From positions 62,001 to 126,000 of the forward strand of contig JAJDWH010000043.1 in assembly GCA_022825705.1 (NCBI GenBank): 64,000 nucleotides of DNA. The letters run 5' to 3'. The stretch's first letter is position 1, and each line of letters begins with the position of its first letter. A program made the translations under genes and the position numbers. Origin of the DNA: Alphaproteobacteria bacterium (GTDB lineage: Bacteria > Pseudomonadota > Alphaproteobacteria > TMED109). Below are positions 9,142 through 20,045 of the stretch, one piece after another. Under the pieces are notes generated by a model that was given only the letters and a program-made list of their open reading frames with translations, ran no database searches and was not told the origin of the DNA.

Positions 9142-10029
9142 TCAAGGGCCCACCAGCAGGCGGTCGAGCGGCATCAGCAGGAACAGCAGGAACAGGTAGG
9201 CAATCGAATACCAGAACATCCGCATTTCGCTGCCTGCCCGCCGTCGGCAGATCGTGAAGGCGTGCCACAACAATCCCGCGCCCAGCAGGCAGGCGCCGAC
9301 ACCGTAGACGGCGCCGAGTTCGCCGAGGACAAACGGCAGCGTCGTGACCGCCGCGGTGGCCGCGCTGTAGACCAGGATGCCCAGCCGCGTCGCGGCGGCG
9401 CCCCGGGTTACCGGCAGCATCGGTACGCCGGCGCGCGCGTAGTCGTCAGCGCGAACGAGTGCCAGCGCCCAGAAATGGGCCGGGGTCCAGAGGAAGATGA
9501 TGGCAAACAGGATCACCGGCAGCGGCGCCAGCCCGCCGGTGGCGGCGACCCAGCCGATCACGGGCGGCAGCGCGCCCGCGGCACCGCCGATCACGATGTT
9601 CTGCGCGGTCGAGCGCTTGAGCCAGCAGGTGTACACGAAGACGTAGAAGAGGCTGCTGGCCAGCAGCAACGCCGCAGCGGCCCAGTTGGCCGCGAGGCCC
9701 ATCAGCAGGACCCCGAATAGCGACAGCGTCACGCCGAAGGCCAGCGCCTCGGCGGCCGGGACCCGGCCCGCGGGTACCGGCCGCGTCTTCGTGCGCTCCA
9801 TGACCGCGTCGATATCGCGGTCGAACCACATGTTGATGGCGCCGGCTCCACCCGCCCCGAGCGCCAGGGCAAGCAGCGCCGCGACCGCCAGAACCGGATG
9901 AAGCGTGGCCGGTGCCAGTGCCATCCCGACGATGCCGGTGAAGACCACCAGCGACATCACGCGCGGCTTGGCGAGCGCGAAGAAGTCGCTGAGGTCGCCG
10001 CCCGCCCGGTAGGCGACCGGGCGGGACAT
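9142..10029 (-). CDS. ctaB: Protoheme IX farnesyltransferase
   Basis: 295 residues from ATG 10029. The frame is open much further upstream, but only as a shadow of ctaD. It is a UbiA-superfamily prenyltransferase with about nine membrane helices. The first Asp-rich motif is in NMWFDRDIDAVMERT, followed by KTRPVPAGR, both signatures of CtaB/COX10. It adds a farnesyl group to protoheme to make heme O, the substrate of the heme A synthase encoded downstream. Confidence 0.95.
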   Translation of the reverse strand: MSRPVAYRAGGDLSDFFALAKPRVMSLVVFTGIVGMALAPATLHPVLAVAALLALALGAGGAGAINMWFDRDIDAVMERTKTRPVPAGRVPAAEALAFGVTLSLFGVLLMGLAANWAAAALLLASSLFYVFVYTCWLKRSTAQNIVIGGAAGALPPVIGWVAATGGLAPLPVILFAIIFLWTPAHFWALALVRADDYARAGVPMLPVTRGAAATRLGILVYSAATAAVTTLPFVLGELGAVYGVGACLLGAGLLWHAFTICRRRAGSEMRMFWYSIAYLFLLFLLMPLDRLLVGP

Positions 10030-10049
10030 GTCCGGCACCGCGCGGAGTC

Positions 10050-11666
<1,617 letters not shown>

Positions 11667-12521
11667 CTAGTGGGCGGTCTGCGTAAGCAGCACGGGTTCG
11701 CCCGGAGGCGAATCGTGCGCGAACTCGACTTGCGCCTCGGCAACCCAGGCATCGAATGCCTCCTGCGAGACGACATGGACCTCGATGGGCATCCGGCCGT
11801 GGAAGTCCCCGCACAGTTCCGAGCACTGGCCGTAATAGATGCCTTCCCGCTCGGCGCGGAACCAAGTCTCGTTGAGGCGGCCGGGTACGCCGTCCACTTT
11901 CACACCCAACGCAGGAACTGTCCAGGCGTGCAGCACGTCGGCGGCGGTGACCAGGACCCGGACCGTCGTGTCGACCGGGACGACGACCGGGAGGTCGGTG
12001 GACAGCAGCCGCGCGAACGGCCGCGGCTCTTCGAACTCGTCAGCGCTGTCCACGACGAACGCATCGAAATAGAAGTCGCCGTGGTCGGGATACTCGTACC
12101 CCCAGTACCACTGATAGCCGGTCGCCTTGATGGTCATGTCCGCCGGCGGAATCACGTCGGCCGCATACAGGATCCGGAACGAGGGGACGGCGACGATGAC
12201 CAGGATGATCGCCGGGATCGCCGTCCACAGGACTTCGAGCACCGTGTTGTGCGTCCGGGTGCCCGGCGTCGGGTTGGCCGACGCGTTGTAGCGGACCATC
12301 ACCCAGACCAACAGGGCCAGCACGAACAGGGAAATCGCGAAAATCAGCCAGAGCAGCCAGTCGTGGAAGCGTCGCAGCTCGCTCATCATTTCCGAGCCGG
12401 CAGCCTGAAAATTGAGGCCCCAATCCACGGGCTGGCCTACGATCTCAGCTGCCATGGCGCCGGTCGCGACGCACGCGAGGGCGAGCACGGCTCCTGCCAG
12501 TTTGCCAATGTGCATCCGCAA
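11667..12521 (-). CDS. ctaC: Cytochrome c oxidase subunit II
   Basis: 284 residues. A signal peptide (about residues 1-24, ending VATGAMAAE) is followed by two membrane helices and a cupredoxin domain. The CuA site is complete: the first histidine in HAWTVPALGVK and then CSELCGDFHGRMP. It accepts electrons from cytochrome c. There is no C-terminal heme-binding CxxCH. It is the first gene of the oxidase cluster, so the operon promoter should lie in the 176-base gap above 12521. Confidence 0.97.
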   Translation of the reverse strand: MRMHIGKLAGAVLALACVATGAMAAEIVGQPVDWGLNFQAAGSEMMSELRRFHDWLLWLIFAISLFVLALLVWVMVRYNASANPTPGTRTHNTVLEVLWTAIPAIILVIVAVPSFRILYAADVIPPADMTIKATGYQWYWGYEYPDHGDFYFDAFVVDSADEFEEPRPFARLLSTDLPVVVPVDTTVRVLVTAADVLHAWTVPALGVKVDGVPGRLNETWFRAEREGIYYGQCSELCGDFHGRMPIEVHVVSQEAFDAWVAEAQVEFAHDSPPGEPVLLTQTAH

Positions 12522-12697
12522 TCCCCTTCGGCCTTCCGGCCTGTCCCAGCACGGGTTGAAGCGGGAAGTCTAGCCGTCGTTGAACACGGCGCAACGCATG
12601 CGGCGCGGGCCGTGCCACGGGTCGCGGTACGGCGGCTTCGACCGGCGGGTCCGGCCGCCCGTCCGGCCCGGAATCAGCCTCGCCCGGGCAGGCAGCG

Positions 12698-13834
12698 TTA
12701 CCGGCCGAGGCCCGGGCGGGTCGCCGCAAACGTGTGCGGGGCCAGCCCCTCGTCCGCCAGTTCCGTCGGCCAGGATGCGCCGGTGATCAGCGCGGCGCCG
12801 GCAGCCGCGGCCGCCGGCGACGTCATGATTCCGTACCCGCCCTGTCCGGCCAGCCAGTAGAACCCAGACTGCTCGGGGTCCTCGCCGATGACCAGCGTCC
12901 GGTCGGCCACGAAGCTCCGCAGTCCGGCCCATCGGTTCTGGATGCGATCGACCGTCAACGTGGTCGCCAGCTTGATCCGTTCGGCCACGATCGCGACATC
13001 CAGCTCCTCCGGCTGGGCATCGCAGGGTGGCGAGTCCGTCTCGTCGGCCGGGCTCGCCAGGATCCGTCCGGCGTCAGGCCGAAAATAGAACTGCTCTTCG
13101 ACGTCCAGCGTCACGGGCCAGTCGCCGACCTCGACGCTCGACGGGGCGGCAAACACGATGGCAGTGCGCCGCTTGGGCATGAGCCCGATCGGCCGGCACC
13201 CCGCCATGTGTCCGATCACGTCGCACCAGGCGCCGGCCGCGTTGACCAGCACGGGCGCCCGAAAGCGTCCCTGCGGCGTGTCGACCTGCCAGAGGCCGTC
13301 GTGCCGCTCGATCGAGCGCACCTCGGCGTTGCAGATGGTTTCGCCGCCGTGGGCGCGCAGCGCCCGCAGCCAACCCTGGTGAATGCGGTCTACGTCCATT
13401 TCGCGGCCGGCGGGCTCGAAATAGGCGTGCGCCACGTAGCCGGGCCGGAGGACCGGCACCCGCTCGGCCGCCTCGTCCGGAGTCACCTTGATGATTGACG
13501 GGTCGAGTGAACTGGCGGTTTGGAATTCCCGGTCGAAGGCTTCCGCCTGGTCCGCCCTGGCAATGAACAGCGCGCCGCCCGAGCCGAACAGCAGCGGCGC
13601 CTCGAAATGCTCTTCGGGCTGTTCGAAGAATGTCCGGCTGGCGCGCGTGAGCGCCCGGATCGATGGGTTGCCGTAGCTCTCGGTCAGGAAGGCCGCGGAC
13701 CGGCTGGTCGTGTGGTAGCCGGGCATGGGCTCGCGCTCCAGCACGGCCACCCGACCATGGGGGGCAAGGCGCGCGGCGACCGACGCGCCGGCGATGCCGG
13801 CCCCGATTACCAGTACATCCATCGACCGTGACAT
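12698..13834 (-). CDS. FAD-dependent oxidoreductase of the DAO family
   Basis: 378 residues. The dinucleotide-binding motif is VIGAGIAGASVAARL at residues 9-23, followed by a GYHTTSRSAAFLTESYG segment, and near the C-terminus a typical DAO closing region (GFYWLAGQGGYGIMTSPA). The family covers glycine, sarcosine and D-amino-acid oxidases and D-2-hydroxyglutarate or glycerol-3-phosphate-like dehydrogenases. The substrate cannot be told from the sequence. It stands alone on the minus strand, divergent from the TRAP solute-binding protein, with 205 bases between their starts. Confidence 0.88.
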   Translation of the reverse strand: MSRSMDVLVIGAGIAGASVAARLAPHGRVAVLEREPMPGYHTTSRSAAFLTESYGNPSIRALTRASRTFFEQPEEHFEAPLLFGSGGALFIARADQAEAFDREFQTASSLDPSIIKVTPDEAAERVPVLRPGYVAHAYFEPAGREMDVDRIHQGWLRALRAHGGETICNAEVRSIERHDGLWQVDTPQGRFRAPVLVNAAGAWCDVIGHMAGCRPIGLMPKRRTAIVFAAPSSVEVGDWPVTLDVEEQFYFRPDAGRILASPADETDSPPCDAQPEELDVAIVAERIKLATTLTVDRIQNRWAGLRSFVADRTLVIGEDPEQSGFYWLAGQGGYGIMTSPAAAAAGAALITGASWPTELADEGLAPHTFAATRPGLGR

Positions 13835-14039
13835 CCGATTTCTCCTGCCGTGTCTTGCTGCGGCGGCCTTATGGGTTTCCTGCTGCCGCCCGTACCCGAT
13901 TTAGCGGCCAACGGGCCGTGACACCACCTGCTGATGGCAGCCATGCAGTTTGCGCGCCCCTGCACCATGGGGCAGTATCCGGGGGGGCGGTAAGCCGGGG
14001 AACGTCCACGGCAGGCCCGGGACCAGGGAAGCTCACGCC

Positions 14040-15170
14040 ATGAATAAGATTCTGCTCGTGGTCGTACTCGTAATCGGCTTGGTTGTCGGATATTTAGGCG
14101 CAGGTGTCATGTCGCAGGACGGCACGCAGCAGGCCGGGGATGCGACCACCACGGCGGCAACGGACGCCGGTGACGCGACGGACCCGGGAGCGACCGGCGC
14201 CACCACGGTGCGGTGGAAGATGCCCAGCACCTTCCCTGGCAACCTCGTCATCCTCGGAAGCGGCGGCAAGGAGTTCGTCGAGCGCATGGAGGAAGTGTCA
14301 GGCGGCACCATCAACATCCAGTTCTTCGAGCCCGGCGCCCTCGTTCCGGCCCTCGAGATCTTCGACGCCGTATCCACCGGGGCGGTGGATGCCGGCTGGT
14401 CGACGCCGGGTTACTGGGCCGGCAAGATTCCGGCCCTGCAGTTCTTTACGGCGATTCCGTTCGGCCCGCTGCCGGGCGAGGCGATGGCCTGGCTGCGCTA
14501 CGGCGGCGGCAACGAGTTGTTCACCGAGCTGTACGCCGGGCACAACATCCATCCCGTCCACTGCATGATGATCTCCCCCGAGGCATCCGGCTGGTTCCGG
14601 AACCCCATCGAGAGCGTGGACGATCTGCAGGGCCTGAAGATGCGCTTCTTCGGGCTGGGCGCCAAGGTGATGGAAAAGGTCGGCGTGTCGACCCAGCTGC
14701 TGGCCGGCGGCGACATCTATCCGGCGCTTGACCTCGGCACGATCGACGCCACCGAGTTCGCGCAGCCGGTCATCGACTTCGACCTCGGCTTCTACCAGGT
14801 CGCCAAGCACTACTACCTGCCCGGCTGGCACCAGCCGACGAGCTTCTCCGAATTCATCGTCAACATGGACCAGTGGCAGACCCTGAGCGTCGCGCAGCAG
14901 GCGCAGGTCGAGACGACTTGCGCGGAGAGCATCCTGAAGTCGTACGGACTGGCCGAGTCCCTGCAGCCGGACGCGCTGGTGCAGCTCGAGGAGCGCGGTG
15001 TGACCGTGCACCAGTGGGAGCCCGAGTTCCTCGCGGTCTTCGAGAACGCCTGGAACGAGGTGGTCGAGGAAGAGGCCGCCAAGGATGCGGACTTCGCGCG
15101 AGTATGGGCTTCGCTGTCCGAGTTCCGCGAGAAGTACAAGACGTGGGGTGATCGGGGCTACCTGCCCTAG
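14040..15170 (+). CDS. TRAP transporter substrate-binding protein (DctP family), orphan
   Basis: 376 residues from ATG 14040. The N-terminus is one hydrophobic segment (ILLVVVLVIGLVVGYLGAGVM) followed by a Thr/Ala/Asp-rich linker of about 35 residues, so it is probably membrane-anchored or exported. The rest is a DctP fold: a VRWKMPSTFPG start, AVDAGWSTPGYWAGK, and the substrate-contact LKMRFFGLG. Related proteins bind keto acids or other organic acids for TRAP permeases. No DctQ or DctM gene is in the window, so its permease partner must be elsewhere. Confidence 0.9.
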   Translation: MNKILLVVVLVIGLVVGYLGAGVMSQDGTQQAGDATTTAATDAGDATDPGATGATTVRWKMPSTFPGNLVILGSGGKEFVERMEEVSGGTINIQFFEPGALVPALEIFDAVSTGAVDAGWSTPGYWAGKIPALQFFTAIPFGPLPGEAMAWLRYGGGNELFTELYAGHNIHPVHCMMISPEASGWFRNPIESVDDLQGLKMRFFGLGAKVMEKVGVSTQLLAGGDIYPALDLGTIDATEFAQPVIDFDLGFYQVAKHYYLPGWHQPTSFSEFIVNMDQWQTLSVAQQAQVETTCAESILKSYGLAESLQPDALVQLEERGVTVHQWEPEFLAVFENAWNEVVEEEAAKDADFARVWASLSEFREKYKTWGDRGYLP

Positions 15171-15191
15171 CAGCGCGACGTTCGGCCGGCG

Positions 15192-15416
15192 ATGAACCGC
15201 GCGCCGGGTCTGGGGCCGGCAACCGCGAACGTCGACCGGATATCGGAGCGCATCGAGGCCGGCCTTGACCAGATCGAGACCGGCCTCGACCGGGCGCGCG
15301 CCGCCGCCGAAGCCCGGACTGCCGCCGACGCGAGGCGCGAGCGCGGGCTGGCGCGCCTTGACGCGGCGCTTGACCAGCTGAACGAGCTGCTGGGTGGATC
15401 CGATGGCAAGGCTTGA
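15192..15416 (+). CDS. Small coiled-coil protein upstream of zapA (DUF4164-like)
   Basis: 74 residues, rich in Ala, Arg and Glu, with heptad-like patterning over nearly the whole length (RISERIEAGLDQIETGLDRA). It overlaps the zapA start by 14 bases. In many alphaproteobacteria a short coiled-coil protein of the DUF4164 family lies just upstream of zapA, and this one fits in position, size and composition. It may act with ZapA at the division site, but that is inference from context only. Confidence 0.65.
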   Translation: MNRAPGLGPATANVDRISERIEAGLDQIETGLDRARAAAEARTAADARRERGLARLDAALDQLNELLGGSDGKA

Positions 15417-15675
15417 GGTCACGGTCGGCAACCGCCCCTACCACATCTCGTGCGCGCCGGAGGAGATGGAGCGCGTGCGGGCGCTGGCCGCGGAAATCGA
15501 TCGTCAGATCGCCGTGTTCCAGCAACAGAACCCGGGTGCCGGGCAGAGCCAGCTGATCCTGATGGCGGCGCTGACCGTGCTGGACGACGCCCGGACCGCC
15601 ACGGAGACCGCGATGGCGCGGCTGGTCGCCTTCGAGGAACGCGTCGCCGCCCTCCAGGCCAAGGTCCTGCCCTGA
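15403..15675 (+). CDS. zapA: Cell division protein ZapA
   Basis: 90 residues from ATG 15403. The N-terminal strand pattern LEVTVGNRPYHISCAPEEMERVRALAAEID is cut here by two features of ZapA: a short beta head, then a long coiled-coil tail (residues 45-90). ZapA bundles FtsZ filaments in the cytoplasm. The gene order zapA, candidate 6S RNA and 5-formyl-THF cyclo-ligase supports the call. Confidence 0.9.
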   Translation: MARLEVTVGNRPYHISCAPEEMERVRALAAEIDRQIAVFQQQNPGAGQSQLILMAALTVLDDARTATETAMARLVAFEERVAALQAKVLP

Positions 15676-15701
15676 GCCCGCGGCACGGCCCGACGGGCCC
15701 C

Positions 15702-15899
15702 GGAGGCCATGCGCTCCCACGTTTGCTAGATTCCCGGTCGGGATGGTTGCTGCCCGATTCGCGCTGCACGAACAACCCTTGGGCCTCAATTACCACTGGG
15801 GAGCTGTCCCTGTCCGGGCCGTGGTCCGGTTAAACGGCGCCCACCTGAGCATTTTGCGCCACAGTGGTTTCCGTTGCGAACGGTCGGCGCGGCGCCTCC
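15702..15899 (+). ncRNA. ssrS: Candidate 6S RNA (SsrS)
   Basis: The gap between zapA and the 5-formyl-THF cyclo-ligase gene is the conserved location of 6S RNA in many proteobacteria. A closing stem is visible: GGAGGC at 15702-15707 and GCGC at 15711-15714 pair with GCGC at 15887-15890 and GCCTCC at 15894-15899. The enclosed RNA is about 198 bases, near the family size. A CCGGTTAAACGGCGCCCACC stretch recalls the 3' side of the bubble in known 6S RNAs. 6S RNA mimics an open promoter and binds the housekeeping RNA polymerase. A covariance-model search was not possible here. Confidence 0.5.
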
Positions 15900-15915
15900 C
15901 ACCTAGCCTGAGCCG

Positions 15916-16512
15916 ATGACCGGTGAACTGGCCGAGGCAAAGCGGACGCTCCGGCGGGAGTTCCGGGCCCGCCGGCGCCGAGAACAGGCGACGCAGCCCG
16001 ACGGCGCGCATGCGCTGGCGCGGAGGGTCCTCCAGGAGGTTTCGGTTTCGCCCGGCAGCGTGGTGGCCGGATACTGGCCCGACGACGGCGAGATCGATCC
16101 CCGTCCGCTGATGGCGGCGCTCGCCGAACGCGGGGTGGGGCTGGCGCTCCCGGCCGTGGTCGAGCGTGCCGCTGCACCGGTGTACCGCGCCTGGCAGCCC
16201 GGCGAGCCGCTCCGGCCCGACCGGGTCGGTATCCTTGCGCCGGAGGCAACGGCCCCGACCGTCGTCCCCGACCTCGTGCTGTGCCCGCTGGTGGCGTTCG
16301 ATGCGGGCGGCCGCCGGCTGGGTCGCGGCGGCGGGTACATCGACCGCGCGCTCGCGGCCCTCGGTACGGGAGTACGGGTGGTCGGCCTGGCCTGGGAGCA
16401 GCAACGCGCAAGCCGAGTCCCGACGGCGGCGCACGACCGGACCCTGGACATGGTAGTAACGGAGTGCCGGGCATACCGGCGGGACCACGCGGTGGACGTA
16501 GCAGGACCGTGA
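15916..16512 (+). CDS. 5-formyltetrahydrofolate cyclo-ligase
   Basis: 198 residues. It converts 5-formyl-THF to 5,10-methenyl-THF using ATP. The basic N-terminus (KRTLRREFRARRR) and the diagnostic LGRGGGYIDRAL segment near residue 135 identify the YgfA/MTHFS family. Its position downstream of zapA and the candidate 6S RNA is the conserved arrangement. The TGA overlaps the GTG start of the next gene (GTGA). Confidence 0.93.
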   Translation: MTGELAEAKRTLRREFRARRRREQATQPDGAHALARRVLQEVSVSPGSVVAGYWPDDGEIDPRPLMAALAERGVGLALPAVVERAAAPVYRAWQPGEPLRPDRVGILAPEATAPTVVPDLVLCPLVAFDAGGRRLGRGGGYIDRALAALGTGVRVVGLAWEQQRASRVPTAAHDRTLDMVVTECRAYRRDHAVDVAGP

Positions 16513-17324
16513 GATTCCTTTTCTGTGGCGACGTGGTGGGCGCGACCGGGATCCGGGCGCTCCGCCAGTACCTCCCGGACCTCAAGCGGGACCTGCAGCT
16601 CGATTTTACGGTCGCCAACGGCGAGAACGCGCTCGACGGCTACGGGCCCTCGCCGGACACCTGCGAGCAGCTCTTCAGCGCCGGGATCGACGTGGTCACG
16701 TCGGGCAATCACATCTGGGACAACGCCGGCATCATTCCGTTTGCAGCGCGCGAGCCCCGACTGCTTCGGCCGCACAACTACCCGGGCACGGTGCCCGGGA
16801 CCGGCGTCGGCGTGTACGCCGCGGCCACCGGCGGACGCGTCTGCGTGATCAACCTCATGGCGCGCACCTTCATGGAGCCCCTCGACGATCCCTTCGCCAT
16901 GGCCGATGCCCTGCTGCAGGAGCATCGCCTCGGGGAGACCGCGGACGCCCTGCTGATCGACCTCCACGGGGAAACCACGTCGGAGAAGATGGCGTTCGCG
17001 CAGGCCTTCGACGGCCTTGCCAGCCTGGTGGTCGGCACGCATACCCATGTGCCGACCGCGGACACGCGGATCCTTCCCGGCGGCACCGCGTTTCAGGCGG
17101 ATGCCGGGATGTGCGGCGACTACGATTCGGTCATCGGCTACCAGGCCGAGCCCTGGATCGCCCGGTTCCGGACCAAGATGCGCACGGGCCGGATCCGGGC
17201 GGCCACCGGCGAGTCCTCGCTGTCCGGCGTGTTCGTGGAAACCGCCGACGGCACGGGGCTCGCCGTGCGGGCCGAACCGGTGCGGGTCGGCGGCCACCTG
17301 CCCGAGGCGCGGCCGCGGCTCTGA
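16509..17324 (+). CDS. YmdB-like metallophosphoesterase (TIGR00282 family)
   Basis: 271 residues from GTG 16509, which overlaps the preceding stop. The start is set by the conserved beginning RFLFCGDVVG. Metal and phosphate ligands are visible in GDVVG, ANGENA, TSGNHIWDN and VGTHTHVPTAD. Characterised relatives (YmdB of Bacillus) hydrolyse 2',3'-cyclic nucleotides. It is frequently linked to the 5-formyl-THF cyclo-ligase gene, as here. The physiological substrate in this organism is unknown. Confidence 0.9.
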   Translation: MRFLFCGDVVGATGIRALRQYLPDLKRDLQLDFTVANGENALDGYGPSPDTCEQLFSAGIDVVTSGNHIWDNAGIIPFAAREPRLLRPHNYPGTVPGTGVGVYAAATGGRVCVINLMARTFMEPLDDPFAMADALLQEHRLGETADALLIDLHGETTSEKMAFAQAFDGLASLVVGTHTHVPTADTRILPGGTAFQADAGMCGDYDSVIGYQAEPWIARFRTKMRTGRIRAATGESSLSGVFVETADGTGLAVRAEPVRVGGHLPEARPRL

Positions 17325-17327
17325 CCG

Positions 17328-18893
17328 TCAGAGCCGGACGTGCGACGTCCGCGCGATCCGGCCGACCACCGGCATCACGAGCAGGGCCAATCCGAGCAGA
17401 CAGGCATTGCCGATCAGCACGTCGTTGAAGGCCATGATGAGCGCTTCGCGCTGGGCGATCTGGGTCAGGTAACCCACCGCGTCGGCATGCACCTCGGGCG
17501 AGACGCTTCCGGCGAGCAGGCCTGACACCAGGCCCAGGATCTGCCACCCGCCGCCGGGCGGCAGCGCCATCGATTCGGCGATCCGCGCGTAATGCAGGTC
17601 CGCGCGCGCGACCAGCAGCGTGTTCGCGATGGCGAGGCCGACCGCCGCGCCGAGGCGCATGATGAGGTTGAAGAGCGCGCTTCCGTGCTTGACTTCCGAG
17701 ACGGGCAGCGAGCTCATCGAGAGATCCAGCATCGTGAAGTAGGCCAGGGGAGCGCCCATCCCCCGCAGCACCTGCGGCAGCGCCCATTCGGCGAACCCGC
17801 TGTCGATCGTGAGACCGGCGTGCAGGATGGTGCCGGCCGCGAGCAGCCCGAAGCCCAGGGCGGCGGTCCAGCCGAGGCCGATGTAGCGGACCAGGTGCCC
17901 GGCGAACACGCCGGACAGCACCATCGAGACGCCGAGGACGGCCGTGATGCTGCCGATGGTGGCGGTGTCAAAGCCCCGGACCTGCCCGAGGTACAGCGGC
18001 AGCAGGTAGATCGGGACGTACAGTCCGCCCCCGAACACGCCGATGAGGAGCACGCCGACCAGGAAATGGGAGCGCCGGAACGTGCCGAAGCGGACCAGGG
18101 GCTCGCGCGCGGTGAACTCGCGGACAAGAAACGCCACCAGCGTGATCCCGGCCACCACCGTGCAGCCCAGGATCAGGGCGGATTCGAACCAGTCGCGGCG
18201 CTGGCCCTCCTGCAGCACGAAGAGGGTCGACCCGAGCAGGAGGAACGCGAGGACGATCCCGGCAAAATCGGTCTGCCTGATCAGGCGCACGTCCGGCCGA
18301 TCGAAGTCCACCAGGAGCCCGACCACAACGACCACCACCACGCCGATGGGCACGTTGACGAGGAACAGCCATTCCCACGACAGGACCTCGGTGATCCAGC
18401 CGCCCACCACCGGCCCGATGGCGACCGCGCTGGTGCCGAGCATCCCGAAGATCATGGCGAACGTGACCTGCAGGCGGCGTGGGATGGCGGTGTAGAGGCT
18501 GGCCACCACCATCGGCATCATCCCGCCGCCGAAGAACCCCTGGGTCGCCCGAAAGGCGATCATCGACGGCACGTCCCAGGCCTGCGCGCAGCCCACGCTG
18601 GCCAGCGTGAACCCGCCGGCGCAGATCGTGAAGAAGATGCGGGTCGAACAGATCTGGCTGAAGCGTGCCGATAGCGGAATCATGATCACTTCGGCGATCA
18701 GGGCGGCGGTCAGCACCCAGCTCACTTCGTCCGGGGCGGCGCCCAGCGCCGCCTGGATCTCCTTGAACGACGAGCCGACGATCTGCACCGACAGCACCGC
18801 CATGAACATGCCTGCGATCATCGCGATGAACGCCACGAAGCGGCGTACGTTGATCGTCTCGGGCGGGCTGGCCGCCACCGTTACGTCAGCCAT
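17328..18893 (-). CDS. DHA2 family MFS drug/proton antiporter (EmrB/QacA type)
   Basis: 521 residues with about fourteen hydrophobic segments. The first reads FVAFIAMIAGMFMAVLSVQIV, and motif C-like sequence (GPVVGGWITEVLSWEWLFLVN) follows helix 5, as in EmrB. It should export toxic hydrophobic compounds in exchange for protons at the inner membrane. No membrane-fusion protein (EmrA) or TolC gene is adjacent, which is unusual for EmrB proper. It converges with the YmdB-like gene, with only 3 bases between the stops. Confidence 0.9.
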   Translation of the reverse strand: MADVTVAASPPETINVRRFVAFIAMIAGMFMAVLSVQIVGSSFKEIQAALGAAPDEVSWVLTAALIAEVIMIPLSARFSQICSTRIFFTICAGGFTLASVGCAQAWDVPSMIAFRATQGFFGGGMMPMVVASLYTAIPRRLQVTFAMIFGMLGTSAVAIGPVVGGWITEVLSWEWLFLVNVPIGVVVVVVVGLLVDFDRPDVRLIRQTDFAGIVLAFLLLGSTLFVLQEGQRRDWFESALILGCTVVAGITLVAFLVREFTAREPLVRFGTFRRSHFLVGVLLIGVFGGGLYVPIYLLPLYLGQVRGFDTATIGSITAVLGVSMVLSGVFAGHLVRYIGLGWTAALGFGLLAAGTILHAGLTIDSGFAEWALPQVLRGMGAPLAYFTMLDLSMSSLPVSEVKHGSALFNLIMRLGAAVGLAIANTLLVARADLHYARIAESMALPPGGGWQILGLVSGLLAGSVSPEVHADAVGYLTQIAQREALIMAFNDVLIGNACLLGLALLVMPVVGRIARTSHVRL

Positions 18894-18962
18894 GCCGAAT
18901 CTCGGACCGGGAGGGTGCCGCCCGCCCGCCAGTGGGCGAGGCCGGGCGGGCCGGGTGGCGGG

Positions 18963-20045
18963 TCAGATCGCGAATGCGCCGAGCCGCTCGCGGTCGAACA
19001 CGACGCCGTGTCCGGGCCTGTCGGAGGCCACGGCCTTGCCGTCGCGCATCTCCAGCGGATGCGCGATGAACTGCTCCAGGCCGAAGCCGTGGATCTCGAG
19101 GTACGACGCGTTCGCCGCCGCGGCGAGCACGTGCACGTGCAGGTCGTGCACGCCGTGCGAGGTCACCGGCAGACCGTAGGCCTCTGCCAGGGCCGCCACC
19201 TTGCGCCAGACCGTGATGCCGCCGCACGTCGCGAGGTCCGGTTCCGGGAAGTCGGCGCCGCCCGCCGCAAGCAGCGCCTGGAACTCGGCCAGCGTATGGA
19301 GGTTCTCTCCCGCCGCGATCGGAATCCCGACGTCGCGCACGCGCCGGTGGGCGGGAAAGTCGTCGGGGGCCACGGGCTCCTCGAGCCACACCAGGTCGAA
19401 CGGCCGGAGCAGCCGCGCCGCCTGGACGGCCTCACCGGCCCGCCAGCCCATGTTGGCGTCGACCATTAGCGGGAAGCCGTCGCCGAGCAGGTTCCGCATG
19501 GCGCCAACCCGCTCGACGTCCTCGTGCACGTTCGGTCGGCCCACCTTCATCTTGATGGCGCGGAACCCGTCCTCGATCCGCCGCTCGGTGCGCGCCAGGA
19601 GCTCCTCGATGGGATCCTGCAGGTCGATCCCGCCGGCGTAGCAGGCGACCTCGGGATCGTGGCCGCCCAGCAGGCGCCACAACGGCAGACCCGCGCGCCG
19701 GGCCTTCAGGTCCCACAGCGCCACGTCCACGGCCGCCTGCGCGAAGCTCACCGGGCCGCCGCGGCCCACGTAGTGCACCGCGTGCCAGAGGCGCTGCCAC
19801 AGGGCCTCGATCCGCCCGGCGTCCGCGCCGATGAGCAGCGGCTTGAAGTCGTCCTCGATCAGGCTGCGTATCGCCCCGCCGGCGCGGCCGGCCGTGTACG
19901 TGTAGCCTGAGCCCATCGCGCCATCCTCGGTACGGATGTCGACGACGATCAACTCGAAGATGGTCATCGCGCCGTGGGTGGCATCCGTGAGCGGCGGGTC
20001 GAGCGGCAGGCGGTACTGGCTGACATCGAGTGCGGCGATCGTCAT
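18963..20045 (-). CDS. Mandelate racemase / muconate lactonizing enzyme family protein
   Basis: 360 residues from ATG 20045, chosen because it overlaps the upstream stop and begins the conserved capping domain. It belongs to the enolase superfamily. Visible catalytic parts are the KMKVG lysine motif, VDAN (metal Asp), LEEPV (metal Glu) and GENL (metal Glu), with a C-terminal SHGVHDLHVH histidine region. Such enzymes dehydrate or racemise acid sugars or form lactones. The substrate is not predictable. Confidence 0.88.
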   Translation of the reverse strand: MTIAALDVSQYRLPLDPPLTDATHGAMTIFELIVVDIRTEDGAMGSGYTYTAGRAGGAIRSLIEDDFKPLLIGADAGRIEALWQRLWHAVHYVGRGGPVSFAQAAVDVALWDLKARRAGLPLWRLLGGHDPEVACYAGGIDLQDPIEELLARTERRIEDGFRAIKMKVGRPNVHEDVERVGAMRNLLGDGFPLMVDANMGWRAGEAVQAARLLRPFDLVWLEEPVAPDDFPAHRRVRDVGIPIAAGENLHTLAEFQALLAAGGADFPEPDLATCGGITVWRKVAALAEAYGLPVTSHGVHDLHVHVLAAAANASYLEIHGFGLEQFIAHPLEMRDGKAVASDRPGHGVVFDRERLGAFAI

